Shown one piece after another: positions 17,008-24,668 of a stretch of 64,000 nucleotides of DNA. The stretch is from JAFKKS01 sp050187875 (GTDB taxonomy: Bacteria > Pseudomonadota > Alphaproteobacteria > Rhizobiales > Xanthobacteraceae): contig JBFWXB010000014.1 of NCBI GenBank assembly GCA_050187875.1, forward strand, positions 1-64,000. Reading direction: 5' to 3'. The notes under the pieces are model-generated. The model searched no databases. It was not told the origin of the DNA and saw only the letters and a list, made by a program, of their open reading frames with translations. The stretch's first letter is position 1. Each line of letters opens with the position of its first letter. The position numbers and the translations under genes were made by a program.

Positions 17008-18813
17008 CTAACCCTTCATGCCCGTGCGGGCAATCACTACCACATCGGAATAGGTGCGCACGAGTGGCGCCAGGAAGCGGTGCGCCCAGTTCTTCGAGAT
17101 GAGAAGGTCGTGGATCGCGAGATAGTCGATGCCGGTCGCGAGGAAGCATTCCAGCGCATCCTGCGGCGTCTCGACGATCGGCTCGCCCTTCACGTTGAAC
17201 GAGGTGTTGAGCAACACCGGAACGCCGGTGAGCGCATCGAAGGCTTTGAGGAGGCCATAAAGGCGCGGGTTCTGCTCCCGATTGACAGTTTGCACGCGCG
17301 CGGTGCCGTCGACATGCACGATCGCCGGAATCTTGTCGCGCCATTCCGGCTTGACGTGCTTGGCGAGCAGCATGAAGGGGGAGTCCTGGTCGCCTTCGAA
17401 AATCTCGTTCGAGCGCTCCTCCAGCACGATCGGCGCAAAGGGCCGAAAGGGCTGGCGGAACTTCACGCGATTGTTGAGATGATCCTTCATCTCCGCCGTG
17501 CGCGGATCGGCGATGATGCTGCGGTTGCCGAGCGCGCGGGGGCCAAACTCCGAGCCGCCCTGGAACCAGCCGACCACCTGCCTGTCGGCGAGCACCTTTG
17601 CGGTGTCGCGGCAGATGTCGTCGCTTCGCCTGGTGATCGTTGCGAGCTTCACCAGCCGCTTGTCGGTGACCTCGTGAACGTCTTTGTCGGTATAGGGCTT
17701 GCCGACGAAAGCGTGCGTCATCACGAAATTGCGCGGCTGCTTCTGCAGCGCAAGCCGCCCGTAATAGGCGCAGCCGATGGCGATGCCGTCGTCGCCGGCC
17801 GCCGGCTGGATCCAGACCTTGTCGAAGCCGGCCTCGCGCGCGATGCGCCCGTTGGCGACGCAGTTGAGCGCGACGCCGCCGGCGATGCAGAGGTTCTTCG
17901 CGCCGGTCGTCTCGCGCAGCCAGCGCGCGCGCTCGAGCAGGACCGTCTCAGTGTCATCCTGCACGCGCCAGGCGAGGTCTTCCCAATGCGACATCGCGGG
18001 ACTGTCCTCCCACTTCTCGCCGCCGTCGATGAGGTAGGGGCGATTCAACTCGGCCGTCCATTCCGGCACATGCAGTTCGCCGCCCCGCATCTCCATCAGT
18101 GGTGGCATCCGGTCCTTACGGCCATAGGGCGCGAGCCCCATCAGCTCGCCGCACTTGTTCCAGTCGCCGAAGACATAGGTCGAAGCGCGGCTATAGAGCG
18201 CGCCGAGCCCGGCCATGTTGAAGAACTCGTCACTGAGGACGCCGCGCGCCGGCTCCATCCAGACTTTCTTCAGGCACTCGATCTCGGAGCCGCGGAAGCG
18301 GTAATAGCTTTCCGATTCGCGCGCGAGCGGGCTGACCTTGTCGGCGCCGGGGAACGGTTCGGTGACATCCGACTTATAGCTGCCAACGCCGTCGACGATC
18401 ATCACCACGCCCTCCTCGAAGGGAGAGACGGCGAAAGCGCTGTAGGCATGCGCGAGATGATGCGAGACGGTGACGACCTTGTCGGAGCGCGGGCGGAACA
18501 GCGGGTCGTCGGCGATGGTGTCGCGTTCGTCCTCGCCAAGGAACGCCGGCATGTCCTGGTAGGCGAGGCGTTCCTCGAGGTCCTCGACGCGCAGGATGTA
18601 GCAATTGCGCACGACGAGATCGACGTCGGCGAGCGTGATGCCTTCCGCCTTGAGGACGTAATCGACGGCTTCGCGATGCAGGCCGGTCGCGTGCTTGCGC
18701 CGCGTGATGCGTTCCTTGGCGATAGCGTAAGCGATGGCGCCGTCACGCAAGAGGCAGGCGCTCATGTCGTGATCGTAGCAGTTCAGTCCGAGGACATAGG
18801 TCGGCTTTGTCAT
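17008..18813 (-). CDS. Carbamoyltransferase, NodU/CmcH/TobZ family
   Basis: 601 residues. The N-terminal Kae1-like domain opens with VLGLNCYDHDMSACLLRDG and has the metal-binding SHHLAHA (His118, His122) and DGVGS (Asp141) motifs. The C-terminal half has GPRALGNRSI (424-433) and NTSFNVKGEPI (536-546), hallmarks of the carbamoyltransferase C-terminal domain. Family members make carbamoyl-AMP from carbamoyl phosphate and ATP and pass the carbamoyl group to a hydroxyl on a sugar or small molecule (Nod factor, cephamycin, tobramycin). The acceptor here is unknown. It heads a four-gene leftward operon with HTTM and serine hydrolase genes; no nod genes are nearby, so NodU proper is unlikely. Confidence 0.92.
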   Translation of the reverse strand: MTKPTYVLGLNCYDHDMSACLLRDGAIAYAIAKERITRRKHATGLHREAVDYVLKAEGITLADVDLVVRNCYILRVEDLEERLAYQDMPAFLGEDERDTIADDPLFRPRSDKVVTVSHHLAHAYSAFAVSPFEEGVVMIVDGVGSYKSDVTEPFPGADKVSPLARESESYYRFRGSEIECLKKVWMEPARGVLSDEFFNMAGLGALYSRASTYVFGDWNKCGELMGLAPYGRKDRMPPLMEMRGGELHVPEWTAELNRPYLIDGGEKWEDSPAMSHWEDLAWRVQDDTETVLLERARWLRETTGAKNLCIAGGVALNCVANGRIAREAGFDKVWIQPAAGDDGIAIGCAYYGRLALQKQPRNFVMTHAFVGKPYTDKDVHEVTDKRLVKLATITRRSDDICRDTAKVLADRQVVGWFQGGSEFGPRALGNRSIIADPRTAEMKDHLNNRVKFRQPFRPFAPIVLEERSNEIFEGDQDSPFMLLAKHVKPEWRDKIPAIVHVDGTARVQTVNREQNPRLYGLLKAFDALTGVPVLLNTSFNVKGEPIVETPQDALECFLATGIDYLAIHDLLISKNWAHRFLAPLVRTYSDVVVIARTGMKG

Positions 18814-18917
18814 GAGATCCCGTTACATGCGCGAAGCATCGCCATCGACGACGGATCGACGCGCGCGGCCCGCGGCCTTAAAGGTTGAGGGTCCGGATAC
18901 AGCAGGAAGGATGACGG

Positions 18918-19127
18918 ATGGCGTGGATCATCAAACTGACCGAAGCGAGCGGCCAGAGCGTTTACGTTAATCTCGATCAGGTCGTCTCGTTCGAACCGCA
19001 GAAATGGGACAAGGGCGACGGGGCCCGGCTGCGGACCACGGTGGTCGACACGGACGGCAAGCCCGTCGTCCTCATCGTGCAGGAAACGCCCGACAAGATT
19101 TACGACAAAATGCTTGCAAGTCGTTGA
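18918..19127 (+). CDS. Small FlbD-like protein (69 aa)
   Basis: 69 residues, with AGGAAGG 8 nt before the chosen ATG; an ATG 7 nt earlier is out of frame. The pattern MAWIIKLTEASGQSVYVNLD, then VSFEPQ, then a predicted beta-strand pair and a VQETPDKIYDKM helix, resembles the small FlbD/SwrD fold (start with I-K-L-T, an N-x-D turn, and a V-x-E-T-hydrophobic end). No flagellar genes are present, so a flagellar role is not supported. It is divergent from the carbamoyltransferase operon, with about 100 bp for both promoters. Confidence 0.65.
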   Translation: MAWIIKLTEASGQSVYVNLDQVVSFEPQKWDKGDGARLRTTVVDTDGKPVVLIVQETPDKIYDKMLASR

Positions 19128-19281
19128 AGACGGATCGGGTTGTCCCGGTTGGGGATACCTTGACGCATTCATGCGGTGGTCTTAGCATACCCGCGGTGCC
19201 GCGCGAGACCGAACTTTCAACGGGTCGCGGCTTGCTCTCCGGACCTCTTATGCCGGAGCCTAACGAAGGCGGAGGTGAGGA

Positions 19282-19704
19282 ATGAAGACAAACGCAGGCG
19301 CCAAGCGTTCATGGCTGAGGCGCTGCTTTTCCGTAGCAGGAATGCTCGGAATGTACTGCCTCGCAATGCTCGCCATTTCTGGATTCGCGATCAGCACGGC
19401 GACTGACGCATTCGCTCGTGGCGGCGGTGGTGGCCGCGGCGGCGGTGGTGGCGGCCGTGGTGGTGGTGGTCGCGGCGGCGGCATGGCCCGTGGCGGCGGT
19501 GGCCGAGGTGGCGGCGGCATGGCCCGCGGCGGCCGAGGTGGCCGTGGCGGCGTCTCTCGCGGCCGAGGTGGCCGTGGTGGCTGGAGCGGTCGTGGCCGAG
19601 GCCGCGGTCGTGGCGGCTGGCGCGGCGGCATCTGGTTCCCGTGGATCGGACCCGGCATCTGCCATCATCCGTGGACCAGCGCGCGCGTGTATTGCGACTA
19701 CTGA
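19282..19704 (+). CDS. Secreted Gly/Arg-rich repeat protein
   Basis: 140 residues with an excellent ribosome-binding site (GGAGGTGAGGA). A basic N-region and hydrophobic core (residues about 12-38) form a signal peptide, cleaved near DAFA-RGG. Residues about 45-118 are almost purely Gly and Arg, with GRGG blocks and repeated GGMARGG units; the C-terminus changes abruptly to an aromatic Pro/Cys segment (WFPWIGPGICHHPWTS, CDY). Export argues against an intracellular RGG-type RNA-binding role; a surface or cell-wall-associated protein is more likely. It is followed by a good intrinsic terminator, so it is a single-gene unit. Confidence 0.8.
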   Translation: MKTNAGAKRSWLRRCFSVAGMLGMYCLAMLAISGFAISTATDAFARGGGGGRGGGGGGRGGGGRGGGMARGGGGRGGGGMARGGRGGRGGVSRGRGGRGGWSGRGRGRGRGGWRGGIWFPWIGPGICHHPWTSARVYCDY

Positions 19705-19730
19705 TCGCAATTCGCAGTCAAAGATCGAAG

Positions 19731-19760
19731 AAGCCGGCTGCGTTTGCGGCCGGCTTTTTT
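19731..19760 (+). terminator. Intrinsic terminator after the Gly-rich gene
   Basis: An 8-bp stem (aagccggc / gccggctt) with a 10-nt loop is followed by a run of T. It lies 27 bp after the stop codon of the Gly/Arg-rich protein gene on the same strand. Confidence 0.85.
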
Positions 19761-19852
19761 CTTTTGCCGGGACGAATTGTTTGCGGCGATGCGCCACGAA
19801 CGAACGGCGTAATGTCGTTAGTCGCTGCTGTTTTGGAATCCACGAATGAGTG

Positions 19853-20530
19853 ATGACTGCGCATGACGATCTGACGGGCAGCGGGCGTGTCGCCTTTGTC
19901 CGCGCCGAAACGCGGCTGCAGCCGGTGCCGCATGTGCCGGAGATCGTGCTCCATCTCGCCGACGAGGCGGTGCCGCTGTGGCTGAAAACCGAGGAAGAGC
20001 TCGGCGCTATGGGATTGCCGCCGCCGTTCTGGGCTTTCGCCTGGGCGGGAGGGCAGGCGCTCGCGCGCTACATCCTCGATGATCCCGCGCGCCTGCGCGG
20101 CCGCCGCGTGCTCGATCTCGGCGCCGGCTCCGGCCTTGTCGCGATCGCGGCGGCCATGGCCGGCGCGGCGCCCGTCATCGCGTCGGAGATCGACCCTTTT
20201 GCCGCAGCGGCGATCGAGCTCAATGCGGCGGCGAACGCCGTCTATGTCGAGGTGCTCAGCCGCGACCTTCTCGACGATGCGATGCCCGCCCTTCGCTACG
20301 ACGTCGTCCTCGTGGGCGATCTGTTCTACGAACAGACGGCGGCCGGGCGCGTCCTCGCATTTCTCGAGCGTCAGGCCGCGCGCGGCGCGGCCGTGCTGGT
20401 CGGCGATCCCGGCCGCAGCTATCTTCCGAAACCGCGGCTCGAACGGCTAGCCGAGTATGGCGTGCCGGTGACGCGGGAGCTCGAGGACAACGACATCAAA
20501 CGCACCGCCGTATGGCGGCTGCTTTCTTGA
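19853..20530 (+). CDS. Class I SAM methyltransferase, ETFB lysine methyltransferase-like
   Basis: 225 residues; GTG at 19850 immediately before this ATG is an alternative. The region LPPPFWAFAWAGGQALARYI followed by GRRVLDLGAGSGLVAIAA is characteristic of the METTL20/ETFBKMT and PrmA-like branch, and VGDLFYEQ is the expected post-SAM motif. Members trimethylate lysines of electron-transfer flavoprotein beta or methylate other proteins. The target here is inferred from subfamily resemblance only. It stands alone between a terminator and an exported-protein gene 83 nt downstream. Confidence 0.82.
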   Translation: MTAHDDLTGSGRVAFVRAETRLQPVPHVPEIVLHLADEAVPLWLKTEEELGAMGLPPPFWAFAWAGGQALARYILDDPARLRGRRVLDLGAGSGLVAIAAAMAGAAPVIASEIDPFAAAAIELNAAANAVYVEVLSRDLLDDAMPALRYDVVLVGDLFYEQTAAGRVLAFLERQAARGAAVLVGDPGRSYLPKPRLERLAEYGVPVTRELEDNDIKRTAVWRLLS

Positions 20531-20613
20531 CGTTGAAAGGCGCGCATTTTCCTTGTCGCTTCGGGCCCTGCCGGCCCATGATGGCTACCGGGACTGCCAT
20601 GGGGGAGACGCTG

Positions 20614-21384
20614 ATGCGTCATGCGCTATTCGCCGCGCTTTTTGCGCTTCTTTTGCCGTGCACGAGCGCGGTGGCGCTCGACCAGGCGAAAGTCGCCGCC
20701 GTCACCAAAGCCGCCGATGCCTTCGCGCTGCTGGCCGCCGATTCGGAAAAGACCGGCAAGGTGCCGCGCGAAACCGACGCCGCTGCCAAGCCACTGCTCG
20801 ACACGGTGTTCGATACGACCGTCCTGGAAAAGGGCGGCGTGCAGCCGATGTCCGAGCTCAACAACGTCAATGCGTGGAACATGGCGGTCTTGAAGATCGG
20901 CCTCGTCTATATGCTGGCGGGCACCGGTGCGAAGGAGATCGGCGCCTTGCCGCAGACGCCGGAAGCGATGGCGCGGGTCGACGGCAACACCATCACCTTC
21001 GCGCCGGAGGTCGGGCGCTATCTCGATGCGCAGCTCCGCCTCCAGATGGCGATCATCGCCACGGTGCAGGATTTCATCCGTACGGCGACGCGCGCGCAGC
21101 TCGACAATCCCAACGTCAAAAGCGGCATCGGCAAGATCCGCGGCGGCACGGCGCAGACGATCAGCGGTGCGGTCAGCACGTTGGCGCTGCGTGATCAGAC
21201 CGACGACTGGCGTCGCGCGCGGCTGACCGTGCTCGAGGTCATGGCGCCGAAAGCGGCGCCGTTCCTTGTCGCCGAAGAGCGTCAGGCGCTGCGCGCCGCC
21301 TTCACTGAGACGGCCGCGCAAATGCAGGCTGCGGATGTGAAGGCGCGCATGCAGAAGCTCGGCGAGGCGTTCGGCCTGCCTTAG
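20614..21384 (+). CDS. Hypothetical exported helical protein
   Basis: 256 residues from the ATG preceded by GGGGGAG at 6 nt; longer in-frame starts lack this. The N-terminus MRHALFAALFALLLPCTSAV is a signal peptide. The mature protein is predicted mostly alpha-helical (for example VKARMQKLGEAF at the end) with few cysteines and no recognised motif. I do not recognise the family. It is followed by a family B repeat and then acs, so it is probably not cotranscribed with acs. Confidence 0.7.
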   Translation: MRHALFAALFALLLPCTSAVALDQAKVAAVTKAADAFALLAADSEKTGKVPRETDAAAKPLLDTVFDTTVLEKGGVQPMSELNNVNAWNMAVLKIGLVYMLAGTGAKEIGALPQTPEAMARVDGNTITFAPEVGRYLDAQLRLQMAIIATVQDFIRTATRAQLDNPNVKSGIGKIRGGTAQTISGAVSTLALRDQTDDWRRARLTVLEVMAPKAAPFLVAEERQALRAAFTETAAQMQAADVKARMQKLGEAFGLP

Positions 21385-21390
21385 GTGTTC

Positions 21391-21475
21391 GTCATTGCCG
21401 GGCTTGACCCGGCAATCCATCGTTTGAAAAGCCTTTTTTTGAAGATGGATGCGCGGGTCAAGCCCGCGCATGACG
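21391..21475. repeat. Family B intergenic double-hairpin repeat, copy 1
   Basis: Two hairpins in inverted arrangement: the left stem ttgccggg/cccggcaa has a 5-nt loop ctTGA, and the right stem atgcgcggg/cccgcgcat has a 5-nt loop. They are joined by a short spacer flanked by atccatc / gatggat. The same plan recurs at 43.39 kb and 62.33 kb with left and right stems exchanged. Confidence 0.9.
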
Positions 21476-21662
21476 GCGTAGGAGGTCCGCTATAGCGCTG
21501 CCGCGGCACTCGGCCGCGCCATGCCGTTCCGCGGCCGGCCGCGATTGCGGCGAAGGTTGTAACCCACCCCGCCTTGTCCCGTCGCAGATGGGTCCGCATA
21601 ATGCGGCGCCGCTGCCGTTCCGCCGGGGACGGCGCGTGTATGCGCTTGGGTGGAGGAATGTG

Positions 21663-23606
21663 ATGTCCGAGAAGATCTACGATGTGCCTGCCGATTGGGC
21701 GAAGCGTGCCTATGTCGACGCTGCGAAATACAAGGAAATGTACGCGCGCTCGATCAAGGACCCAGAGGGATTCTGGGCGGAGCACGGCAAGCGCATCGAT
21801 TGGACGAAGCCCTTCACCAAGGTGAAGAACTCGAGCTACGCGAACGGCGTCTCGATCAAATGGTTCGAGGACGGCACGACCAACGTCGCCCACAATTGCG
21901 TCGACCGGCACCTCGCCAAGCGTGGCGATCAGACCGCGATCATCTGGGAGGGCGACGACCCGAAAGATTCGAAGGCGATCACTTATAAGGAGCTGCACGC
22001 GGAAGTCTGCCGCTTCGCCAACGTGCTCAAGGCGCGCGGCGTCAAGAAGGGCGACCGCGTCACCATCTATATGCCGATGATTCCGGAAGCGGCGTACGCG
22101 ATGCTCGCCTGCACGCGCATCGGCGCGATCCACTCCGTGGTGTTCGGCGGCTTCTCGCCCGACTCGCTCGCCGGCCGCATCGAGGACGCGAAGACGCCGG
22201 TCGTCATCACCGCCGACGAAGGCTTGCGCGGCGGCCGCAAGATTCCGCTGAAGGCGAACACCGACGCGGCGATCGAGAAAGCCGGCGGCGTGGAGACCGT
22301 CATCGTCGTGCGCCGCACCGGCGCGAAAGTGAACATGCAGCAGGGCCGCGACGTCTATTACGACGAGATCGCGAAGACGGTCGGCGCCGATTGTCCGTGC
22401 GAAGAAATGGGCGCGGAGGATCCGCTCTTCATCCTCTACACCTCAGGCTCGACGGGAAAGCCGAAGGGCGTGCTGCACACCACCGCCGGCTATCTCGTTT
22501 ACGTGTCGATGACGCATCAATATTGCTTCGACTATCACGACGGCGACGTCTACTGGTGCACGGCGGACGTCGGCTGGGTGACGGGGCACTCCTACATCGT
22601 CTACGGCCCGCTCGCGAACGGCGCCATTTCGCTGATGTTCGAAGGCGTGCCGAACTATCCGTCGATGTCGCGCTTCTGGGAAGTGATCGACAAGCACAAG
22701 GTCAACATCTTCTACACCGCGCCGACGGCGATCCGCGCGCTGATGCAGGCGGGCGACGAGCCCGTGAAGAAGACCTCGCGCAAGTCACTGCGGCTCCTCG
22801 GCACGGTCGGCGAGCCGATCAATCCGGAAGCGTGGGAATGGTACTACCGCGTCGTCGGCGACAGCCGTTGTCCGGTGATCGACACCTGGTGGCAGACGGA
22901 GACCGGCGGCACGCTGATCTCGCCGCTGCCGGGCGCGACGAAGCTCAAGCCCGGTTCGGCGACGCTGCCGTTCTTCGGCGTGCAGCCGGCGATTGTCGAC
23001 GGCGACGGCAAGGTGCTCGAAGGCGAATGCAGCGGCAATCTCTGCCTCGCTGATTCCTGGCCGGGGCAGATGCGCACCGTCTATGGCGACCACCAGCGCT
23101 TCGTCGACACCTACTTCAAGACGTTCCCCGGAAAGTACTTCACCGGCGACGGCTGCCGCCGCGATGCCGACGGCTATTACTGGATCACCGGCCGCGTCGA
23201 CGACGTGATCAACGTCTCCGGCCATCGCATGGGCACGGCGGAGATCGAGAGCGCGCTAGTGGCGCATCCAAAGGTCTCGGAGGCCGCTGTCGTCGGCTAT
23301 CCGCACGACATCAAGGGGCAGGCGATCTATGCCTATGTGACCCTGATGGCCGGCGTGACGTCGGGCCCGGAATTGCACAAGGAGCTTGTGCAATGGGTCC
23401 GGCAGGAGATCGGCGCTTTCGCCTCGCCTGAGAAGCTGCAGTTCGCGCCCAGCCTGCCGAAGACGCGATCCGGCAAGATCATGCGCCGCATCCTGCGTAA
23501 GATCGCGGAAGACGACTTCGGCAATCTCGGCGACACCTCGACGCTCGCCGACCCGACCGTGGTCGATGACCTCGTCAGCAACCGGCAGAACAAGAAGGGG
23601 TCGTAA
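21663..23606 (+). CDS. acs: Acetyl-CoA synthetase (AMP-forming)
   Basis: 647 residues, standard Acs length. It activates acetate through acetyl-AMP to acetyl-CoA. The start MSEKIYDVPADWAKRAYVD is preceded by a good GGAGGA; the frame upstream is not conserved. Seen are the ATP-binding loop YTSGSTGKPKG (259-269), the acetate-specific DTWWQTETGG region, the hinge ITGRVDDVINVSGHRMGTAE, and the C-terminal PKTRSGKIMRR containing the catalytic/acetylated Lys605. The gene stands alone between a repeat and a small antitoxin-like gene. Confidence 0.97.
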   Translation: MSEKIYDVPADWAKRAYVDAAKYKEMYARSIKDPEGFWAEHGKRIDWTKPFTKVKNSSYANGVSIKWFEDGTTNVAHNCVDRHLAKRGDQTAIIWEGDDPKDSKAITYKELHAEVCRFANVLKARGVKKGDRVTIYMPMIPEAAYAMLACTRIGAIHSVVFGGFSPDSLAGRIEDAKTPVVITADEGLRGGRKIPLKANTDAAIEKAGGVETVIVVRRTGAKVNMQQGRDVYYDEIAKTVGADCPCEEMGAEDPLFILYTSGSTGKPKGVLHTTAGYLVYVSMTHQYCFDYHDGDVYWCTADVGWVTGHSYIVYGPLANGAISLMFEGVPNYPSMSRFWEVIDKHKVNIFYTAPTAIRALMQAGDEPVKKTSRKSLRLLGTVGEPINPEAWEWYYRVVGDSRCPVIDTWWQTETGGTLISPLPGATKLKPGSATLPFFGVQPAIVDGDGKVLEGECSGNLCLADSWPGQMRTVYGDHQRFVDTYFKTFPGKYFTGDGCRRDADGYYWITGRVDDVINVSGHRMGTAEIESALVAHPKVSEAAVVGYPHDIKGQAIYAYVTLMAGVTSGPELHKELVQWVRQEIGAFASPEKLQFAPSLPKTRSGKIMRRILRKIAEDDFGNLGDTSTLADPTVVDDLVSNRQNKKGS

Positions 23607-23711
23607 AGGGGCGATATTGAATCAAGCGCAAACGCGGGGCCGATATTCTTATCGCTAGCCGAAGACTTCGTGTCGGATTGCCGCTGAAGCGCCTTGGTCG
23701 GAAGAAAGACG

Positions 23712-24026
23712 ATGACCAAGAAACAGATCGACGTGATCTTGGACGAGGCCCGTCACTGGCCGCCTGAAGACAGGGAAGAACTCGCGGAGTTCGCGCGCGA
23801 GATCGAAGCGCGCCGCTCCGGCGTCTACGTTCTCGACGAGGATGAGCGCCGAGCGATCGAAGAAGCCAAGAAGAGCGGATTGGCAACTGAGGCTGACGTC
23901 CGGACGCAAAGATCGAAGTTCGCTCTGCGCGACATGGCCTTCAAGGGTAAAGGTTTGCGTCCGGAAATCGCCGACGCGGGGTGGGGGCGTATCCGCAATC
24001 TCGCCTATGACGAGCCGCAAGATTGA
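23712..24026 (+). CDS. Antitoxin-like small protein without a toxin partner
   Basis: 104 residues starting MTKKQIDVILDEARHWPPED. The segment WPPEDREELAEFAREIEARR followed by an acidic helical linker with an EADVRTQ segment resembles N-terminal regions of RelB/ParD-type antitoxins. In such modules a RelE/ParE toxin usually follows immediately; here the next gene lies on the opposite strand 36 bp away and is not toxin-like. The C-terminal 30 residues (RDMAFKGKGLRPEIADAGWG) do not look like the usual antitoxin tail, so this may be a solitary or repurposed member. Function uncertain. Confidence 0.6.
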   Translation: MTKKQIDVILDEARHWPPEDREELAEFAREIEARRSGVYVLDEDERRAIEEAKKSGLATEADVRTQRSKFALRDMAFKGKGLRPEIADAGWGRIRNLAYDEPQD

Positions 24027-24062
24027 TCGCAATCGACAATAACGGTTTCGTCGACAGGCCTC

Positions 24063-24653
24063 TCACAGCCCGAGCGTCACTTCGGCCCAGCGGACGACGT
24101 CGGGTCCATTCAAGAACCGCATCACCGGCTGCTCCAGGGCGGTTGGGTGCTCGCGGCCGACGAGGACCGTTGCGACGATCACGTCGCAACGGTCGTTGAA
24201 CGCAATCGCGAGGACGGACGTCTTGGATGACCGCGCGCCGGAGACGGTGTAGGCGCGCATCCGGCCCTTCATCGCGGCAACCTGGATCGTCTGCCCGGCC
24301 GCCATGGCGGAGGGCGTGGCGCCGGTGAGATGAAGGTCGCCGATGCGCTCGAGCTCATCGTCGTCCGCGACGCCGGTCGTGCAGTTGCAGAAGCCGAGCT
24401 TGGCGCGCAGGTAGAGCGCGGTCTCCGCGCCGCAGTCGGCGGCTTTGCAGACGAAGGCGCGCCCGCGTCCCCACTCATCGGCCGGGAATGGCCACGCGAC
24501 CTCGGTCCACAAAGCCCCGCTGCCGCGCGCGTCGGCGGCGGGGCTGCTCACCAGTTTCGATCCGGACACGGCGGCGACCGCGATCAGGGCGCCCAATCCG
24601 AAGGCGGCCGCGGCGGCGACGATGATCAGCCTCGTCGTGGACGCGCTCGCCAT
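24063..24653 (-). CDS. Hypothetical membrane-anchored or exported protein
   Basis: 196 residues. An N-terminal hydrophobic helix (residues 8-30) is either an uncleaved anchor or a signal sequence; the rest is a soluble domain with the distinctive segments WTEVAWPFPADEWGRG and AFVCKAADCGAETALY and the pair CNC, giving four cysteines that could form two disulphides in the periplasm. I do not recognise a named family. It starts 15 nt after the stop of the upstream TPR gene on the same strand, so the two are likely cotranscribed. Confidence 0.7.
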   Translation of the reverse strand: MASASTTRLIIVAAAAAFGLGALIAVAAVSGSKLVSSPAADARGSGALWTEVAWPFPADEWGRGRAFVCKAADCGAETALYLRAKLGFCNCTTGVADDDELERIGDLHLTGATPSAMAAGQTIQVAAMKGRMRAYTVSGARSSKTSVLAIAFNDRCDVIVATVLVGREHPTALEQPVMRFLNGPDVVRWAEVTLGL

Positions 24654-24668
24654 CGTCGCCTCGTCCGC

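Noticed and set aside
17008..18813. Naming the carbamoyltransferase nodU
   Set aside because: No nodulation genes or nod-box are nearby and the family includes many non-Nod enzymes.
16891..18888. 665-codon open frame on the plus strand
   Set aside because: It is antisense to the carbamoyltransferase, whose motifs are intact; the plus-strand protein is Arg/His/Asp-rich with no domain. High GC produces such long shadows.
19418..19849. Ala/Val-rich 143-codon frame over the Gly-rich gene
   Set aside because: It is a shifted reading of the same GGC-rich repeats, lacks a ribosome-binding site and runs through the terminator.
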